The position numbers and the translations under genes are program-made. A stretch of DNA of 64,000 nt from Megamerina dolium (Eukaryota; Arthropoda; Insecta; Diptera; Megamerinidae). The notes beneath the pieces were generated by a model that ran no database searches, was not told the origin of the DNA, and worked only from the letters and a program-made list of their open reading frames with translations. Positions 45,815 to 57,535 of the stretch are shown here, one piece after another. Location: assembly GCA_963854835.1 (NCBI GenBank), contig OY978529.1:4002501-4066500 (forward strand), written 5' to 3'. Numbering within the stretch: position 1 is the stretch's first letter; each line of letters starts with the position of its first letter.

Positions 45815-46623
45815 ATATGAACACTGTTGATGTTGATTTGTTGTATTAAAAGCTGATGATAGTGATGGTGATGGTGGTGGTGATGGTGATGGTGTTACTG
45901 AACGTTGATGATGATGATGCCTCAATGTTCAATAGCACCAGCACGCAGAAGAGCATTATTGCCGCCATATTATTATCATACTATATAGTATATCATACGT
46001 TGTTTTTGTTTCGAAAAAAAAGAGGTGGATTTTTGAATTGTCAAAATTTGATTAGTTGCTTTCTTATTTCATTGTGAGAGATGCTTCTTCTTCTTCTTCT
46101 TCTTATTCTTTAGTTGTTTCTGTTATTTCACAACAATTCGATACGTTCAACATTTAATTTTATTGAAATATTTCATATGCATGTATGTATATGTGTGTGT
46201 TCATATATTCTAACTATGTTAGAAAAATACAAAAAAAAAAAAAAAATTAATATAAATTTTCGATTTCAATTTGATTTGTCTTTCTTTGGAAAGGGTTAGT
46301 AGGTACAAGTAGTATATATATATTCATAAGATTGACATGACAAATGCATGCATATCGTTTTCATAAATTTGTTTTTATTTTTTTCTTTTTTGAAAGAGTA
46401 TAATTCTTCATAAATTCTTCTTCATAATTTTCCAGTTTTTTTTTTTTTTCAACTTATTTTTAGCTTTATTTATTTGTAATTATTTATGGATTTCTTCTAG
46501 GGGAGCTTCAAAGGTGATAATTTTCCTTAGAATTACGTGTACGTCTTTTCCCAATTGGATTCTAGTTACAATAGTTAAACACTGTAACTAGAAAGTGCAG
46601 TTTTGTGCTAAATACGATGCCGC
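45268..46623. other. Spacer with microsatellites
   Basis: (ATT)n at 45289-45311, (GT)n at 45609-45628, (TA)n at about 45770-45810, GATGGTGGTGATGG repeats at 45860-45930 and (CTT)n at 46084-46107. Long T runs near 46438-46450. No gene seen. Confidence 0.6.
45770..45810. repeat. (TA)n microsatellite
   Basis: Roughly 20 uninterrupted TA dinucleotides. Confidence 0.95.
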
Positions 46624-47270
46624 TCCCAGAACTACCCGACCTTAGAAAGAAAACTTTCTTTATTTCTCAACATAATCTTTGTTTTACCTCTCTATACTTT
46701 TCCCAGCGATATTCTATAGTTTCGATACCCTGTTTATAGTATGAACTATATAGCTCATTAAAATAGCGATCTACCGCAGAGTCCACCTCTTCATTGTTTG
46801 CGCAAATCTTCTACCAACAAGAACTTTTTTTAAAATTTAGAAATAGAAAATAATCCGAAGGAGCTAAATCTGGTGAATAGGGTGCGTGCTGAAGCAATTC
46901 GAGCTTTAGCTCATTGATTTTGGCCATCGCAATAGCGGTTGTGTGAAATGGTGCATTGTCTTGATGAAACAACACTTTTTTTTTCGCCAAATGCGGCCTT
47001 TTTTCTTTAATTTCATCACTTAAACGCTGCAACAAATTAGCATAATCAATAAAAATTATCCCACGTGCATTTCAAATTACAGACGCCATAACCTTGCCTG
47101 CAGATGAAACTGTCTTCGCCTATTTTGGACAAGATTCTCCCCTTTCAGTCCACTGTTTTGACTGCTCCTTTGGCTCAGGTGTGAAGTGGTGGACCCATGT
47201 CTCATCCATGGTTGCGAATCGACGCAAAAACTCAGTAGAAAGTAGAAAATTAATTCATTTGACTCCACTA
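46624..47270 (-). pseudogene. Mariner 3' half, same family as 33150-35008
   Basis: The terminal repeat TCCCAGAACTACCCGACCT is at 46624-46642, identical to the other copy. Minus-strand fragments: R-H-G-S-T-T-S-H-L (the M-D-E-T-W-V-H-H-F segment in another frame), L-Q-R-L-S-D-E-I-K-E-K-R-P-H-L-A, F-H-Q-D-N-A-P-F-H (second catalytic Asp) and Y-S-P-D-L-A-P-S-D-Y (third). The coding part stops near 47270, so the 5' half is missing. Several frameshifts. Confidence 0.87.
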
Positions 47271-47339
47271 ATATGAATGATTATGGATATTTGTGAAAGT
47301 ATTCGTCGATTTTCAGGTGCTTTTAAGTTCATTTTATAG

Positions 47340-47720
47340 GAAGCCTGTATAAGAAGTAAAGATAGAGGGAGAGTGTGTTTAGAAATATTATGTTTAGTAA
47401 AATCATTAGAAGTCGGTTATAAATTTCTTCCACTTGGAAACCTCTTAGGATCGAAATCTATAGATAAATACGTCAATTCAGTATGGGAGCCCATGTAAGG
47501 GGTACAGCTGGGGGGTACGTAAGTTTAGAAAAAATATTCAAGAATAAAAATTAATAGGGGTCGATCATACATTTCACCTCTTTGAGAGCGAAATTTACCT
47601 TCAAAAACATCAATTTTATAGGGGAGCTTCCCTAAGGGGTAAAGATAGTGGGTTAATTTGTTCCAGACAATTGTTGAGGAGAAAAATTTAATGGATGTCA
47701 GTCATATAGTTTATCGTCCA
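47340..47720 (-). repeat. Diverged satellite block, inverted orientation
   Basis: ATCAATTTTATAGGGGAGCT, CCCTAAGGGGTAAAGATAG and GTAAAGATAGAGGGAGAGTG are reverse complements of landmarks in the array at 40540-41965. Confidence 0.5.
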
Positions 47721-48105
47721 ATGGGTATTTCAATGAATATTTCAACTTTAATATTTTTCTTTAGTTTGTGGACGAAATGTTTTACTCGACTTGAATTTAA
47801 CGACCATAAATAAATTGAGAAATATTCATCTTCCATGCGCGACAACACTTTTCTGCATGTGATTTTTTGAAATTTTATTCCTTAAATCCACCTCTGGTAT
47901 ACCAATATCCTTTGGGGCTTTTAGTTGTTAAAAAGTCTAGAAAATATCATTTTTGTGAATGAGGCAATCAATGGGATCATTAATGAATGGTTGTGTGAGC
48001 CTCAAATGACCATGAATATGTTTGCTTTTGTGCTCACAGATGCTTTGTAACTTGTGGGCACATAAACATGATTCCCTCTGTTAGAATGGTGAGTTTTGGA
48101 GTAGC
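47721..48105. other. Spacer
   Basis: Nothing recognised. Confidence 0.45.
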
Positions 48106-49009
48106 ATGTCGAGTAGTACACTGGGTGTATCTGTGGAACATATAGAGCTCAGTTATAAAAACATTTTGGAAGGTATATCTAAAATATACGAGATAAACCA
48201 AAACATAATAACATGGTTTACGGACCGCTTCTCGACTAATGAAGGGGCCGGAGCAGGAGTGATATGCCCCAGTATAAAATACTCGGAGCCTTTAGGTAAC
48301 AATACTACTGTGTGCCCACTTCAACATCATGCGCCAATACCGGAATAGAAGGATTGCAATCCTGACAGACAGTCAGGCTGCTATCAAGGCACTGAACTCT
48401 AACCAGGTGAAATCAAAACTGGTGTGGGAATGTCTTGAAAAGCCGAATGAACTTGGTAAAAATAACCAAATATGGATCTTTTGGGTTCTAGGACATATTG
48501 GAGTAGGTGGCAACGAGTTAACAGATTGTCTTGCCAGGAAGGGAGCAGCAACACCCTTTGTAGGCCCAGAACCCTTCTGTGGTTTGGGCAAAGGAGCTTT
48601 ATCCATGCTAACTAAAAGGTGCGAAGAATCAAAAATACAATAATACTGGGAAAACCTACCAGGGTTGTGCCAATCCTAGACACTTTTAGGAACCGATAAC
48701 CTAAAAAGACTTGAGAAATGTATCAGTTTAAGCAAGAATAATATAAAAATAATCACAGAATTATCGACCGGACACTGCAGACTGAATTATCACCTAACGA
48801 AATTGGGAATCTTCTCGGATAAAACCTGCCGACATTACAGGGAGGAGAATGCAACTGCAAAACATGTGTTGAGAACGTGGCCAGCACTTATGCACACAAG
48901 AAAGAAAAACGTCGGGAAATTTATAATACCGGAAAATCTGCTGAAGTCCATTAGGGTAGGATCTATACTAAACTTCCTTATGGATGCTGGACTTAGAGAA
49001 ATACTCTAG
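48106..49009 (+). pseudogene. I-superfamily LINE, RNase H and C-terminal tail
   Basis: I-T-W-F-T-D-R-F-S-T-N-E-G-A-G-A-G-V (first RNase H Asp, T-D-G changed to T-D-R), a frame change near 48330, then I-A-I-L-T-D-S-Q-A-A-I-K-A-L (catalytic Asp), V-L-G-H-I-G-V-G-G-N-E-L-T-D-C-L-A-R (last RNase H motif), a TAA at 48641, S-T-G-H-C-R-L-N-Y-H-L, C-R-H-Y-R-E-E-N-A-T-A-K-H-V-L (metal-binding tail, one Cys replaced) and stop at 49007. The RT is absent. Confidence 0.82.
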
Positions 49010-49019
49010 TCCATGATGG

Positions 49020-49510
49020 GGTGCACAATAGTCCTAGGGTTGCAGTGCCATACAACCTTCTAATAATAATAGGGGCGCTGCTCTACAAAATTGACGTTTT
49101 GTATAACTCCCGAGTCTACCAGAGTGTTCCTAGAGGGCTCCTTCGATCCCCTCCAATTTGTCCTGAATATTTTTACTCCAAATGCTTCCCCACACCTCTA
49201 CCTTTTAAAGGGGCTCTCCTACAAAATTAACATTCCTATATCATCCATCTCTTCCAGAGTGTCCCTAGATGGGTAAAATGTAAAACACAACCTCCATCTC
49301 TACTATTTATGGAGATTCCTCTGCAATATTGCCATTTTTATATATAAACTTCGCTCCCATTGTTTCAATGGTGCCCCTAAAGAATTCAAATATGACTGAC
49401 TTAAATTTTTTTCTGAACATATTTACTATCTATATTTACCCGTGAGAGAGACTTTCCTATAAAATGAACTTAAAAGCTCTATATCATGTAATCTGAGTGA
49501 ATAAAAATTT
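49020..49510 (+). repeat. Diverged satellite block, direct orientation
   Basis: CCTCTACCTTTTAAAGGGGC, CTCTCCTACAAAATTAACAT, AGAGTGTCCCTAGATGGGTA and TTTACTATCTATATTTACCC repeat the landmarks of 40540-41965 over two to three units. Confidence 0.55.
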
Positions 49511-49689
49511 TCTAAATTATGTTTAAAATAATGAAATGACATTGAGGCATTTTAGTAGACGTGATCTACGTGTGAGAATTTGGTGCTACAAGAAACCGTG
49601 ATTCAGGCCAAGTGTAGTCCTCATAACTCTTGTGAATCCAGCATTGATAACAACGCACGACCTTCCATAAATTAGATAAAGTATGTCGC

Positions 49690-50160
49690 TCGCGGTTCCT
49701 GTCTCTAAAGTCACTAAATTAAGCATCTTTAAGACCAACGTGAAGCCGATTATTACTATAAGGCTCTGAAACTTGGATGATCACTGAACGAATTTGCGGG
49801 TATCTACAAACATTTATATATAAATACCTCCGAATCGTTTGCAGAATTTTCTGGCCTCGCACCATCACAAATGCAGAGTTGTTGCAACTTACCAACAACG
49901 TCCCAATAAACACAGAAATCAAAAGGCGCAAATGAACCTGGATTGGTCACACTCTGTGTAGAAAAGATGAAGACAACATAGCGAAAATGGCGTTTCAATG
50001 GAATCCTCAAGGGAGCCGACAACCTGGCTGCCCACGTCAAACATGGTTAAGCACAAACCAAGGCGAGACCCGCTCTAGAGCCACTTGGCATGAAATCAGG
50101 TACATGGCCCGGGACAGGACTCGATGGAGAGCCTTCATTTCTGCCCTATGTTCCGATTAG
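49690..50160 (+). pseudogene. Non-LTR retrotransposon ORF2 C-terminus
   Basis: After a frame slip near 49760: G-S-E-T-W-M-I-T-E, Y-K-Y-L-R-I-V-C-R-I-F-W-P, I-N-T-E-I-K-R-R-K then TGA where Trp is expected, T-W-I-G-H-T-L-C-R-K-D-E-D-N, F-Q-W-N-P-Q-G-S-R-Q-P-G-C-P, T-W-H-E-I-R-Y-M-A-R-D-R-T-R-W-R-A-F and TAG at 50158-50160. One premature stop in 132 codons. Same family type as 28385-29310. Confidence 0.82.
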
Positions 50161-52130
50161 AAGCGATATTTTGGATACTAACCTGTAAAATATGTATGGT
50201 ATGTGATTTTTGTGTTGTATCTAAAATGTCAAGGAAATAAAAAAAATTGATAACAAGAAAACATATTTTTAAAATAATTCTTGGGGAGTTTATTTCTTTT
50301 TAATCTCTTAGAGTAACTTATTTGGCATAATCAACTAAAGCCGACAGAAATATTTAAAATATAGAACATTTTTATATAAAACTCTTTTCTACATAAATTC
50401 GAAGGTTGTCCGTGACGAATTCTTCAATTATACGAAAACTTCAAAGAGTCGCTATACCTATGATGATATGCAAATCTGTTTAAATTGTCGTAAATCTTTT
50501 TCATATACATTTTAAAGCATCTAGCTGCAACTAGTGTATTATTTGAAACCTTTCTACATATTCTCATACGTAATTTTGAAAGCATAAATGAGATATTTTT
50601 ATATGCTCATATCTTCTTAATAGTACCTAACCGGTAACAACAATAAAATGAAAATCTTCCATGCGCTGAAACATCGAAAACCAATTAAATTAATGTAAAA
50701 TTGAAAAAATCCAAAAATTTATTACCAACATGGCTGGTTGATTGTTAATGCAATATATACCATATATATATAGAATATCATATCATGCCAAGTATTAAGT
50801 ATTCCACACAGAGTTATAGTATACTACTATCATAGCATTTCATCATAAATCAAATAGCATAAGAATGTCAACCTTAATTCAGCTAAGAAAGCGATCAATA
50901 AAAACAGAAAAAGCGAGAAATGACAATGTGATCTTTTGTATATTGATCAACAAAGACAAATAATAATAACAACAACAATAGTAATCACAATCATACCGAT
51001 GAAAAGCATCATCGTCATCAAATATCAGTAAAGTGATGATGTGATGGTAATGGTGACAGTGGTGCTGGTGCTGGTGGTGGTAGTGGTGGTGATCGTGTTG
51101 ATCGTATTGATGGTGGAATGATTTCATTTTGAATTCGTCGTCTTCAAGTTCTTCACAGTTTTTAGTTAATCGCCTTTGATTGCATAAATCAATCGAATTT
51201 ATTGACCATACCACTGCCGAGCATGACAAATGCAGTTGTAAAGAAGAGCGATAATAAGACGAAAATGAAAACAAAAATGTCATGCGACATATTGAAAGGA
51301 ACCCAAAAAAAAAATGAAAAAAAACAAAAAAACAATTTTGATGGAAAACAACAACAGTAGTAATAAATAGTAGTAGGCATCTTTCTAAGCAATGCAAATT
51401 ACGTCAAAAAGAGACAGAAGCATTAGAGCTTGTGAAACAAGCAACAAAAATCTCCTCCATTAACAAACAATCAAGCTGGAGCTAAAAGTAAACGATCACA
51501 CGACGATCGACCAATAAAAATAACAACAACAACAACAACAACTAAAAGATTAATAAAAAAAGGGCAACAAATATATGGCAAATGCATAAAATCGATTAAA
51601 ATGCTTAATGATGATGACGACAACGATGATCGCCATACCGAAGATGATCATGATGATGATGATCATGCTCTCCATGCATTTAGGCGACCAAAAACGAACA
51701 ACAAGTAGAAGAAATGTCAAGCCGTCATCAAAATGGATATGTTGTGGTGGCGATTGTTGTTGGTTATTTTTTAACGAATTCAATCGTCGAATTATTTATG
51801 GTGTATCTAAATTAAAGAAATCAATAAATAAAATGTTGTTGTTGTTGTTGTTAACTTCTTCTTCTTCTTATGGGGAATGGAACTACTACTGAAGTTGGCT
51901 GGTGAAACTAATGAAATACAAAGAGAGAGAGAGAAAAAAAATAATAATAACCCAAAAAATAATAAAAAATATTGATTGGTGAAATAGCAGATGGATTTTT
52001 GGACAGCAAAAATAAAAAAAAAATGGGTTAAGAAAGAAACAATTTGAAATGACATCGTTAGTTCATATAAAAATTGATAAAACAAAACATATCATAAATG
52101 GAATAATTTTATATTGCCGTTCAAGCATTC
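50161..52130. other. Spacer with CAT/CAA/GTT repeats
   Basis: CAT/CAC-rich tract at 51000-51120, CAACAACAA at 51524-51541, GATGAT at 51608-51668, GTTGTTGTT at 51836-51852. The 172-codon minus-strand frame over 50879-51397 is a His/Tyr-rich product of the tract. No gene seen. Confidence 0.55.
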
Positions 52131-53000
52131 GCTAGTGAAGATCACTGTGAAAATGTTTCAAATATTAAGGCGTCAGTAGTAAAAACATATTTAGTAGCAT
52201 TATTAACAGTGAAACACTGCATAGGCGCCTTTTTGTCACACAGAAATTCTCAGCATTAGTCAGAGCACATTTAATTGAATGTTGTAGTAAGGTGATCATG
52301 ATGTTGTAATATAGGAGATCACCAGAAAATTCCATTATTGACAAGATCACCATCGAGATCATTTCAGATTTCAAGGAAAACATCAAATTGATCAGCATGT
52401 TGATCGCAGTAATCACAGAGTATTCAATTTCTGAATTTACAATCATTACAAAGCAATATAATCACTAATCATAGCTAATGATCACCACAGTGATCATTAT
52501 TATATTTAAGATAATAAATTTAAAAAGCTATGTATATTTTAATTATATGTTTATTTAATAAACATGATTTATCACTATACTCAATATAATCATTGACACG
52601 ATCACTATAGACGATCTCTTGTTGATTAGTAAAATCATCAATTCGATGATCATCAACATTTTTACTATCAAAATTACTACTGTCATATTCGTTAACACTT
52701 ATATAAAATTATTTACTCAATATTATAATAATAATAATAATGATTACGATTATTATAATAGTGAGATTTGTAATAGTGTCTTTGCAATGATCGCTACAAT
52801 GATCTTTGGTGATCATTGCTAAATTTAACATCATGCTGATTACTTTAATTAACAACAAATATTTATATCTGCTTATGTTATGAGCATTATTTATGCTTGT
52901 TTCTAATAAATATAATGATTATTTTCGTGAAGCATTCCGATTAATTAAACCATCATAAATGAAATAGTCACCACGGCATGATCACTTATTATCACATGTC
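52130..53000. repeat. GATC-dense region
   Basis: By eye 16 GATC sites fall between 52139 and 52984, mostly as TGATCA or GTGATCATT-like strings, several times what AT-rich DNA would give by chance. No unit length is evident. Confidence 0.6.
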
Positions 53001-53065
53001 TTGTGAAATATAACTTGTGAAGAGTTAGCATCTACAAAGAATTCTAAATTGTTTAGTCTTTCACC

Positions 53066-53340
53066 ATGGAATGGTCAGATAACGAGAATCGTTTCTCTGT
53101 ATAACGTTATTTAAGTGTGAAATGAAAAAATGTGATATTTTTAAAGCGCTCTACCCGCGTACTGACTCATAAAACTGTTTGATGAGACATGGAGATATTA
53201 AAGACCCCAATCGATCGGGCTGTCCACGCACAGTTTGAATGACGCAAGTAATCGAAACTGTTAAATCAAGGAATCATCGAAGTCCGTGAGTTGAATAATT
53301 AAAAAAGACTTGAGACTTGGATCTTTCAAACGCACCAATA
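53066..53340 (+). pseudogene. Mariner-like transposase N-terminal fragment
   Basis: M-E-W-S-D-N-E-N-R-F-S-V then stops and shifts, with G-D-I-K-D-P-N-R-S-G-C-P-R-T-V and V-I-E-T-V-K-S-R further on. This matches the start of the transposase at 21055 (M-E-W-G-D-I-E-N; G-D-V-R-D-R-Q-R-S-G). It is followed directly by the poly-C run. Confidence 0.75.
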
Positions 53341-53348
53341 CCAACCTG

Positions 53349-53365
53349 CCCCCCCCCCCCCCCCC
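53349..53365. repeat. Run of 17 C
   Basis: Uninterrupted homopolymer C, unusual in this AT-rich DNA. Confidence 0.97.
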
Positions 53366-53425
53366 ATTGGATTTTTTGACTGCAGCTTTGAAAAAAAAAA
53401 AAACAGAGAATGCAAAATGCAAACG

Positions 53426-53788
53426 TGCCGTAGCTCGGTGGTTAGTGTGTTGGCCTTCTGATCTGTAGGTTGTGTGGGTTCAATCCCCGGCAGAAACATA
53501 ACAAATGTAATATCGAAAAGATTATTCTTTCGAACAGTTTCCCCCTGTCGGCAAGCAATTGGCAATTCTTCCGGCAGTAATAATTTACCATGGAAGGGAT
53601 TCTCTGTGGCAGAGCTCAGAAAAAGTTATGTTGCAATAGTTCTGGCGTTCGGAACCGGCTAAAATAAGTAGGTCCTTTTAAATACTGTCCTAAAAAACTT
53701 AACACGCACAACAGTAAAGGAAGAGTTGTTCGGACAAAGAGCCCTTCGGAGCTTATAAGTGCCCCACATATTTATTTCATTTTTTATA
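53426..53788 (+). mobile_element. Full-length tRNA-derived SINE
   Basis: The head TGCCGTAGCTCGGTGGTTAG has an A box TAGCTCGGTGG and a B box GGTTCAATCC (53478-53487). The body and tail match the copy at 6937-7301 (GTCGGCAAGCAATTGGCAAT, GGAACCGGCTAAAATAAGTA, CACGCACAACAG). No target duplication is obvious. Confidence 0.87.
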
Positions 53789-53905
53789 TTCTGTGACTTT
53801 TTATGGAAACTATATGAAATAGTGGGCATGGCTAAGTAATTTCTTGTGTAAGTTTATTACATACCTTAATTCTAATCTATGTGCTAAATATGAATGTTCT
53901 GGGTG
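53789..53905 (+). mobile_element. Fragment of the GGCGTGGC dispersed repeat
   Basis: Matches 25010-25120 with moderate divergence. Both copies lie directly beside a SINE copy. Confidence 0.5.
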
Positions 53906-54130
53906 GAGTTAGCACATCTTTTGCGAATGTCCGGCCTTGGCCAGGCTTCGCCTCAAACACTTGAAGCTGATTGAAGCTGAGTTTCCCAACATCAGCTTCA
54001 ATCATCAAAAGTTCGACAAGATCAATTCGATCCTTCATTAAAAAGGTAGAGGAGGTTCTAGTGTCGTAGACGGGCTTGGGTACAAAAGATCTCATTTGGT
54101 CGCAGTGCCCGTAACACTTGTGGTTGGCCC
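53906..54130 (+). pseudogene. I-superfamily LINE ORF2 C-terminal fragment
   Basis: H-I-F-C-E-C-P-A-L-A-R-L-R-L-K-H-L (53913 on; metal-binding tail) continues for 42 codons to TAA at 54039-54041. The following 90 bases look like a slipped continuation. Confidence 0.7.
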
Positions 54131-54817
54131 TCAGAGGTATCAGCTTGGTCCACTTTTGATTTGATTTGAGTAATTTCGATAATTATAACTTTGAAATGAA
54201 TTACCTGCCCTTTTCGAAGTTGGTTGAAAATACGCTTAAATTTATTGCTCCATACTATATCACTTGAAATATAACTTCCAAAATTACTCTGTACAAAAAG
54301 TCCAACTAAAATATGAATTAAGCAATTCAATTTTTAAGTTAAAGGGTACGCCCTACCTTTCACTCTTATACTTGTCTCCATTCATGGTAATTCACTATCA
54401 TTCAAGCAGAGCATAATCATTCACTCTTCCTGCATCAACTAATGAGCACATATGGATTCTGAAGTTCTGTATATTATTTTTCAAGGCTAAATATTATTGT
54501 TGTTGCTGCGGTGACGGCGTTGGCGGCTTATATACTATAGCAGAATTTTTTTTTTTTCGATAATACTCTTACTGCATTGCGTAGCAATGCACGCACGAGT
54601 TGCAACAACATGTGTTAAATATAAGGGACAACACAGAGGATACGATTTTATGCATACGAAAATATCACTCACATATGTTCGAGTATGTGTGTAATGATAT
54701 AATAAAATGCATAAGAGTCAATAAATATGTTAATCATTGGCAATCAAATATAATTTATTTAGCCCATTTATATATACTAAGTACTGGGTGCCTGCCTACT
54801 CGCCTGAGTCTTGGACC
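54131..54817. other. Spacer
   Basis: AT-rich, no recognised feature. Confidence 0.5.
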
Positions 54818-55269
54818 TACATTCTGTCAAATAAGTACCCGGAAATTCTCATTTTTAATTTTCCCTCTAAGAATATTTCAAAAAATAGGAACAAGTCAAC
54901 CTTTTGTGTGCGTTGCGATTTTTACTATGGATAAAAATATCGAACAAAGAGTTTGTGTGAAATTTTGTGTTTCAAACGAAATTTCTTGTGCCAAAACGTT
55001 GGAAATGTTGAAAAAAACATTTGGTGATTCAACCATGTAGAAAACTCAACGATTGGTATAAATCCATATTTTATCCATAGTAAAAATCGCAACGCACACA
55101 AAAGGTTGACTTGTTCCTAATGACGCCGTAACCAAACTAAATGACACATAGCAATAAAAATTCACAGAATAGTGGCTGACAGTTGTGCCAACCTGAGAAA
55201 ACAATTTGTTTGAAATATTCTCAAAGGGAAAATTAAAAATTAGAATTTCCGGGTACTTATTTGACAGTA
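54818..55269. mobile_element. Palindromic mariner derivative, copy 2
   Basis: The same inverted termini as 31629-31999 (CATTCTGTCAAATAAGTACC; the right end lacks AATG). The left arm carries M-D-K-N-I-E-Q-R-V-C-V-K-F-C-V-S-N (start at 54927) for 37 codons. The right arm is the reverse complement of a longer 5' leader, ending in TTTTATCCATAGTAAAAATC (55070 on), the complement of the same start codon region. The two arms meet near 55040-55070. Again two 5' ends and no 3' end. Confidence 0.87.
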
Positions 55270-56092
55270 GTACATATTGTATTATATGATAAATATTTTT
55301 ATATATCCTTATGTCTTAATTTCTTTTGTATATTTTTATCATCATTATTACGATTATCACATATACAAATATACATACATACATACATAATTATCAGTCC
55401 GACGCACAAGCTGCACTTTACGCCTTATTACGACACTCCATCAATATTATTTACGATATCGTTCGCTTTGCTATGCATCATCCATCTCTTTCATACTCCT
55501 CATTGCGTCAATTTTAACATTTTATTCCCTTTTAACCCTCATCACCATATTCGTTTATTCGTCATTTGCAATTAAAATGTTACCCGCCTCAGTTGTAGGC
55601 ACATACGTAATTACTGCAGCTGTAAGACATAAAAATACCCTTAAATTTTGTTATACTCGTACGTAATCTGATCGTAAACCAAAAACGCAAAGAGTAAAAT
55701 GAAAAAATTAAAAATAAATGTACAAAATAATGTATATATAATCAATTCAGCCATATTGAAGTGTCAAACTGTCAATCAAAATTGATATACCTCATTTCAT
55801 TTGCTCATTGATCGTCTGGTGTGATCGTGCTGGCACACTGACTGTAAGTGAGTGGTATTTTGTATGAAGAGCGCCATCATAAAATGAAACATATCTTTAT
55901 TGTTTGGCCATATTGAAATTGTTAAAATGTCATTAAAATTTCGATTTGTCTTACATACAAGAAATTCATCAATCATTTAATGTGATCTTGTATTCAGAAT
56001 GATCTGCCATTGGCTGGTGAAAATGTTGATGATCATCATAGCAAGCGTATTACATAAAGTAATACTTGTAGACGGGATATGAATTGTGTTGA
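55270..56092. other. Spacer
   Basis: Includes ATACATAC repeats. A weak duplication of GCCATATTGAA..GTCAAACTGTCA (55752) reappears at 55907. No gene seen. Confidence 0.5.
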
Positions 56093-56365
56093 TCATTTTT
56101 ATGATCTTGAGGCTTAAGGCGAATACTGGATACATATTATTGATCACTTTGATAATCTTGTTTCTTACGGTGATCATAGCGATAATCATTTTATATAGCA
56201 AATAGATATTTAATATCTTACATTCATGATCATGTAGACTAAAATAATCATAAGTGAAAATAATTATTGATCATTTTGATGATCTTGAGGCTTAAGACGA
56301 ATACTGGGTACATATTATTGATCACTTTGATGATCTTGTTTCTTACGGTGATCTTGCTCCTTACT
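56093..56365 (+). repeat. 178-bp tandem duplication, GATC-rich
   Basis: ATGATCTTGAGGCTTAAGGC..ACATATTATTGATCACTTTG..CTTGTTTCTTACGGTGATC starts near 56101 and again near 56279, nearly identical, so recent. Confidence 0.85.
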
Positions 56366-56454
56366 TATTCATGATAATATTAGCTAAACTGATGATAAGT
56401 GAAAATAATTGCAAACATATTTTATTTAAGTTGAGACATAAAGATTGTTAAACA

Positions 56455-56645
56455 CATTTTATGCAATATAATTAAATGTTCTCCTCTAAAAATGTCTAGA
56501 ATTTGTAATCCAGCGCGTTCAAATCAGGACTGCCAGAGGGCCATTCTTTAGTAAATGGTTTTGGAGCCCATTTGGGTCGATTTTGTTTTATGAGCCGGCG
56601 CAGAATCTTGTTCCACGGCTGTTTTTGGAACATAGAATGATTAAG
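56455..56645 (-). pseudogene. Mariner-like transposase fragment around the third acidic site
   Basis: Minus strand reads W-P-S-G-S-P-D-L-N-A-L-D-Y-K-F then TAG, T-F-L-E-E-N, matching S-S-D-V-N-T-L-D-Y-K-L-W-S-V-L-E in the copy at 21055-21882 and better conserved than it. It ends exactly where RTE-like sequence begins (56646), so the retrotransposon may have landed in it. Confidence 0.72.
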
Positions 56646-56649
56646 TCGT

Positions 56650-57535
56650 CGATTATAAAGCCGTTTTCGACAGTCCGATAAGGGATTACCTCTACACGAC
56701 TATGTCTGAATTTGATATACCTGTGAAGCTCATTCGATTTTGCAGAATGATACTGCTTAACTCTCGTTGTGCACTGAAAATTTGGATGGACCTCTTCGCA
56801 CCGTTAAATACCGAACGAGGTTTTAGACAAGGTGATTCGTTATCGTGCGACTTCTTCAACCTTATTATGGAGAAATTTATACGAGTTGCAGATTTATGAC
56901 ATAATGGCACTATCTTCAACAAAACAAAGAGTCTCAGCGTCTTGGACAACACGTCACTGTTGACAATTACACTTTCGAGGTGGTGAAGGACTTCGTCTCT
57001 CTTGGAACTAGCATCAACAATTGTAATGACGTCAGCCTGGAAATAATGCGTAGTATAACTCTTGCTAACCGGTGTTACTTTGAGCTGAGTAAGCAATTGA
57101 GTAGTCGAGCCCTCTACGATGATCGAAAATCACACTGTACAACTCGCTCATTATTCCTGTCCTAACATATGGCGTAGAACCCTGGACAATTTCCACCAGA
57201 TGGATGAGAGGATGCTTAGAGTTTTTGAGAAAAAAGTTCTGCGCAGGATCTTCGGACCTAATTGCGTTGATGGCAGGTATCGAATAAGGTACAACGATGT
57301 GCTGTATGAGCTGTACGCTTGTACATTGACATAGTCAGTGGAAAGAAAATCCAGCGGCTGCGCTGGCTAGGTCATGTTGAGCGCATGGAAATGGACCAAA
57401 CTTCCGTTGGAAAGACCAAGTGCTAGATAACCTGGCGCCAGCAATCGATGAACAGAGAAGACTGGCGCAGCATTATATGTTCGGCCAATATCGATCATCG
57501 GTTGTTATGGCCACATAAGAACAAGAAGAAAAATA
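56650..57535 (+). pseudogene. RTE-like element, copy 3
   Basis: D-Y-K-A-V-F-D-S-P (56655), R-Q-G-D-S-L-S-C-D-F-F-N (56827), then a deletion joining N-K to T-K-S-L-S-V-L-G that removes the Y-A-D-D catalytic motif. E-V-V-K-D-F-V, R-I-F-G-P-N-C-V-D-G and Q-R-L-R-W-L-G-H-V-E follow with several frameshifts, then ATCATCGGTTGTTATGGCCA and CATAAGAACAAGAAGAAAAA. This shares the AAG-type tail of 41966-42498. Confidence 0.88.

Noticed and set aside
50879..51397. 172-codon minus-strand frame with His/Tyr-rich stretch
   Set aside because: Antisense of CAT/CAC microsatellites; low complexity explains the open frame.
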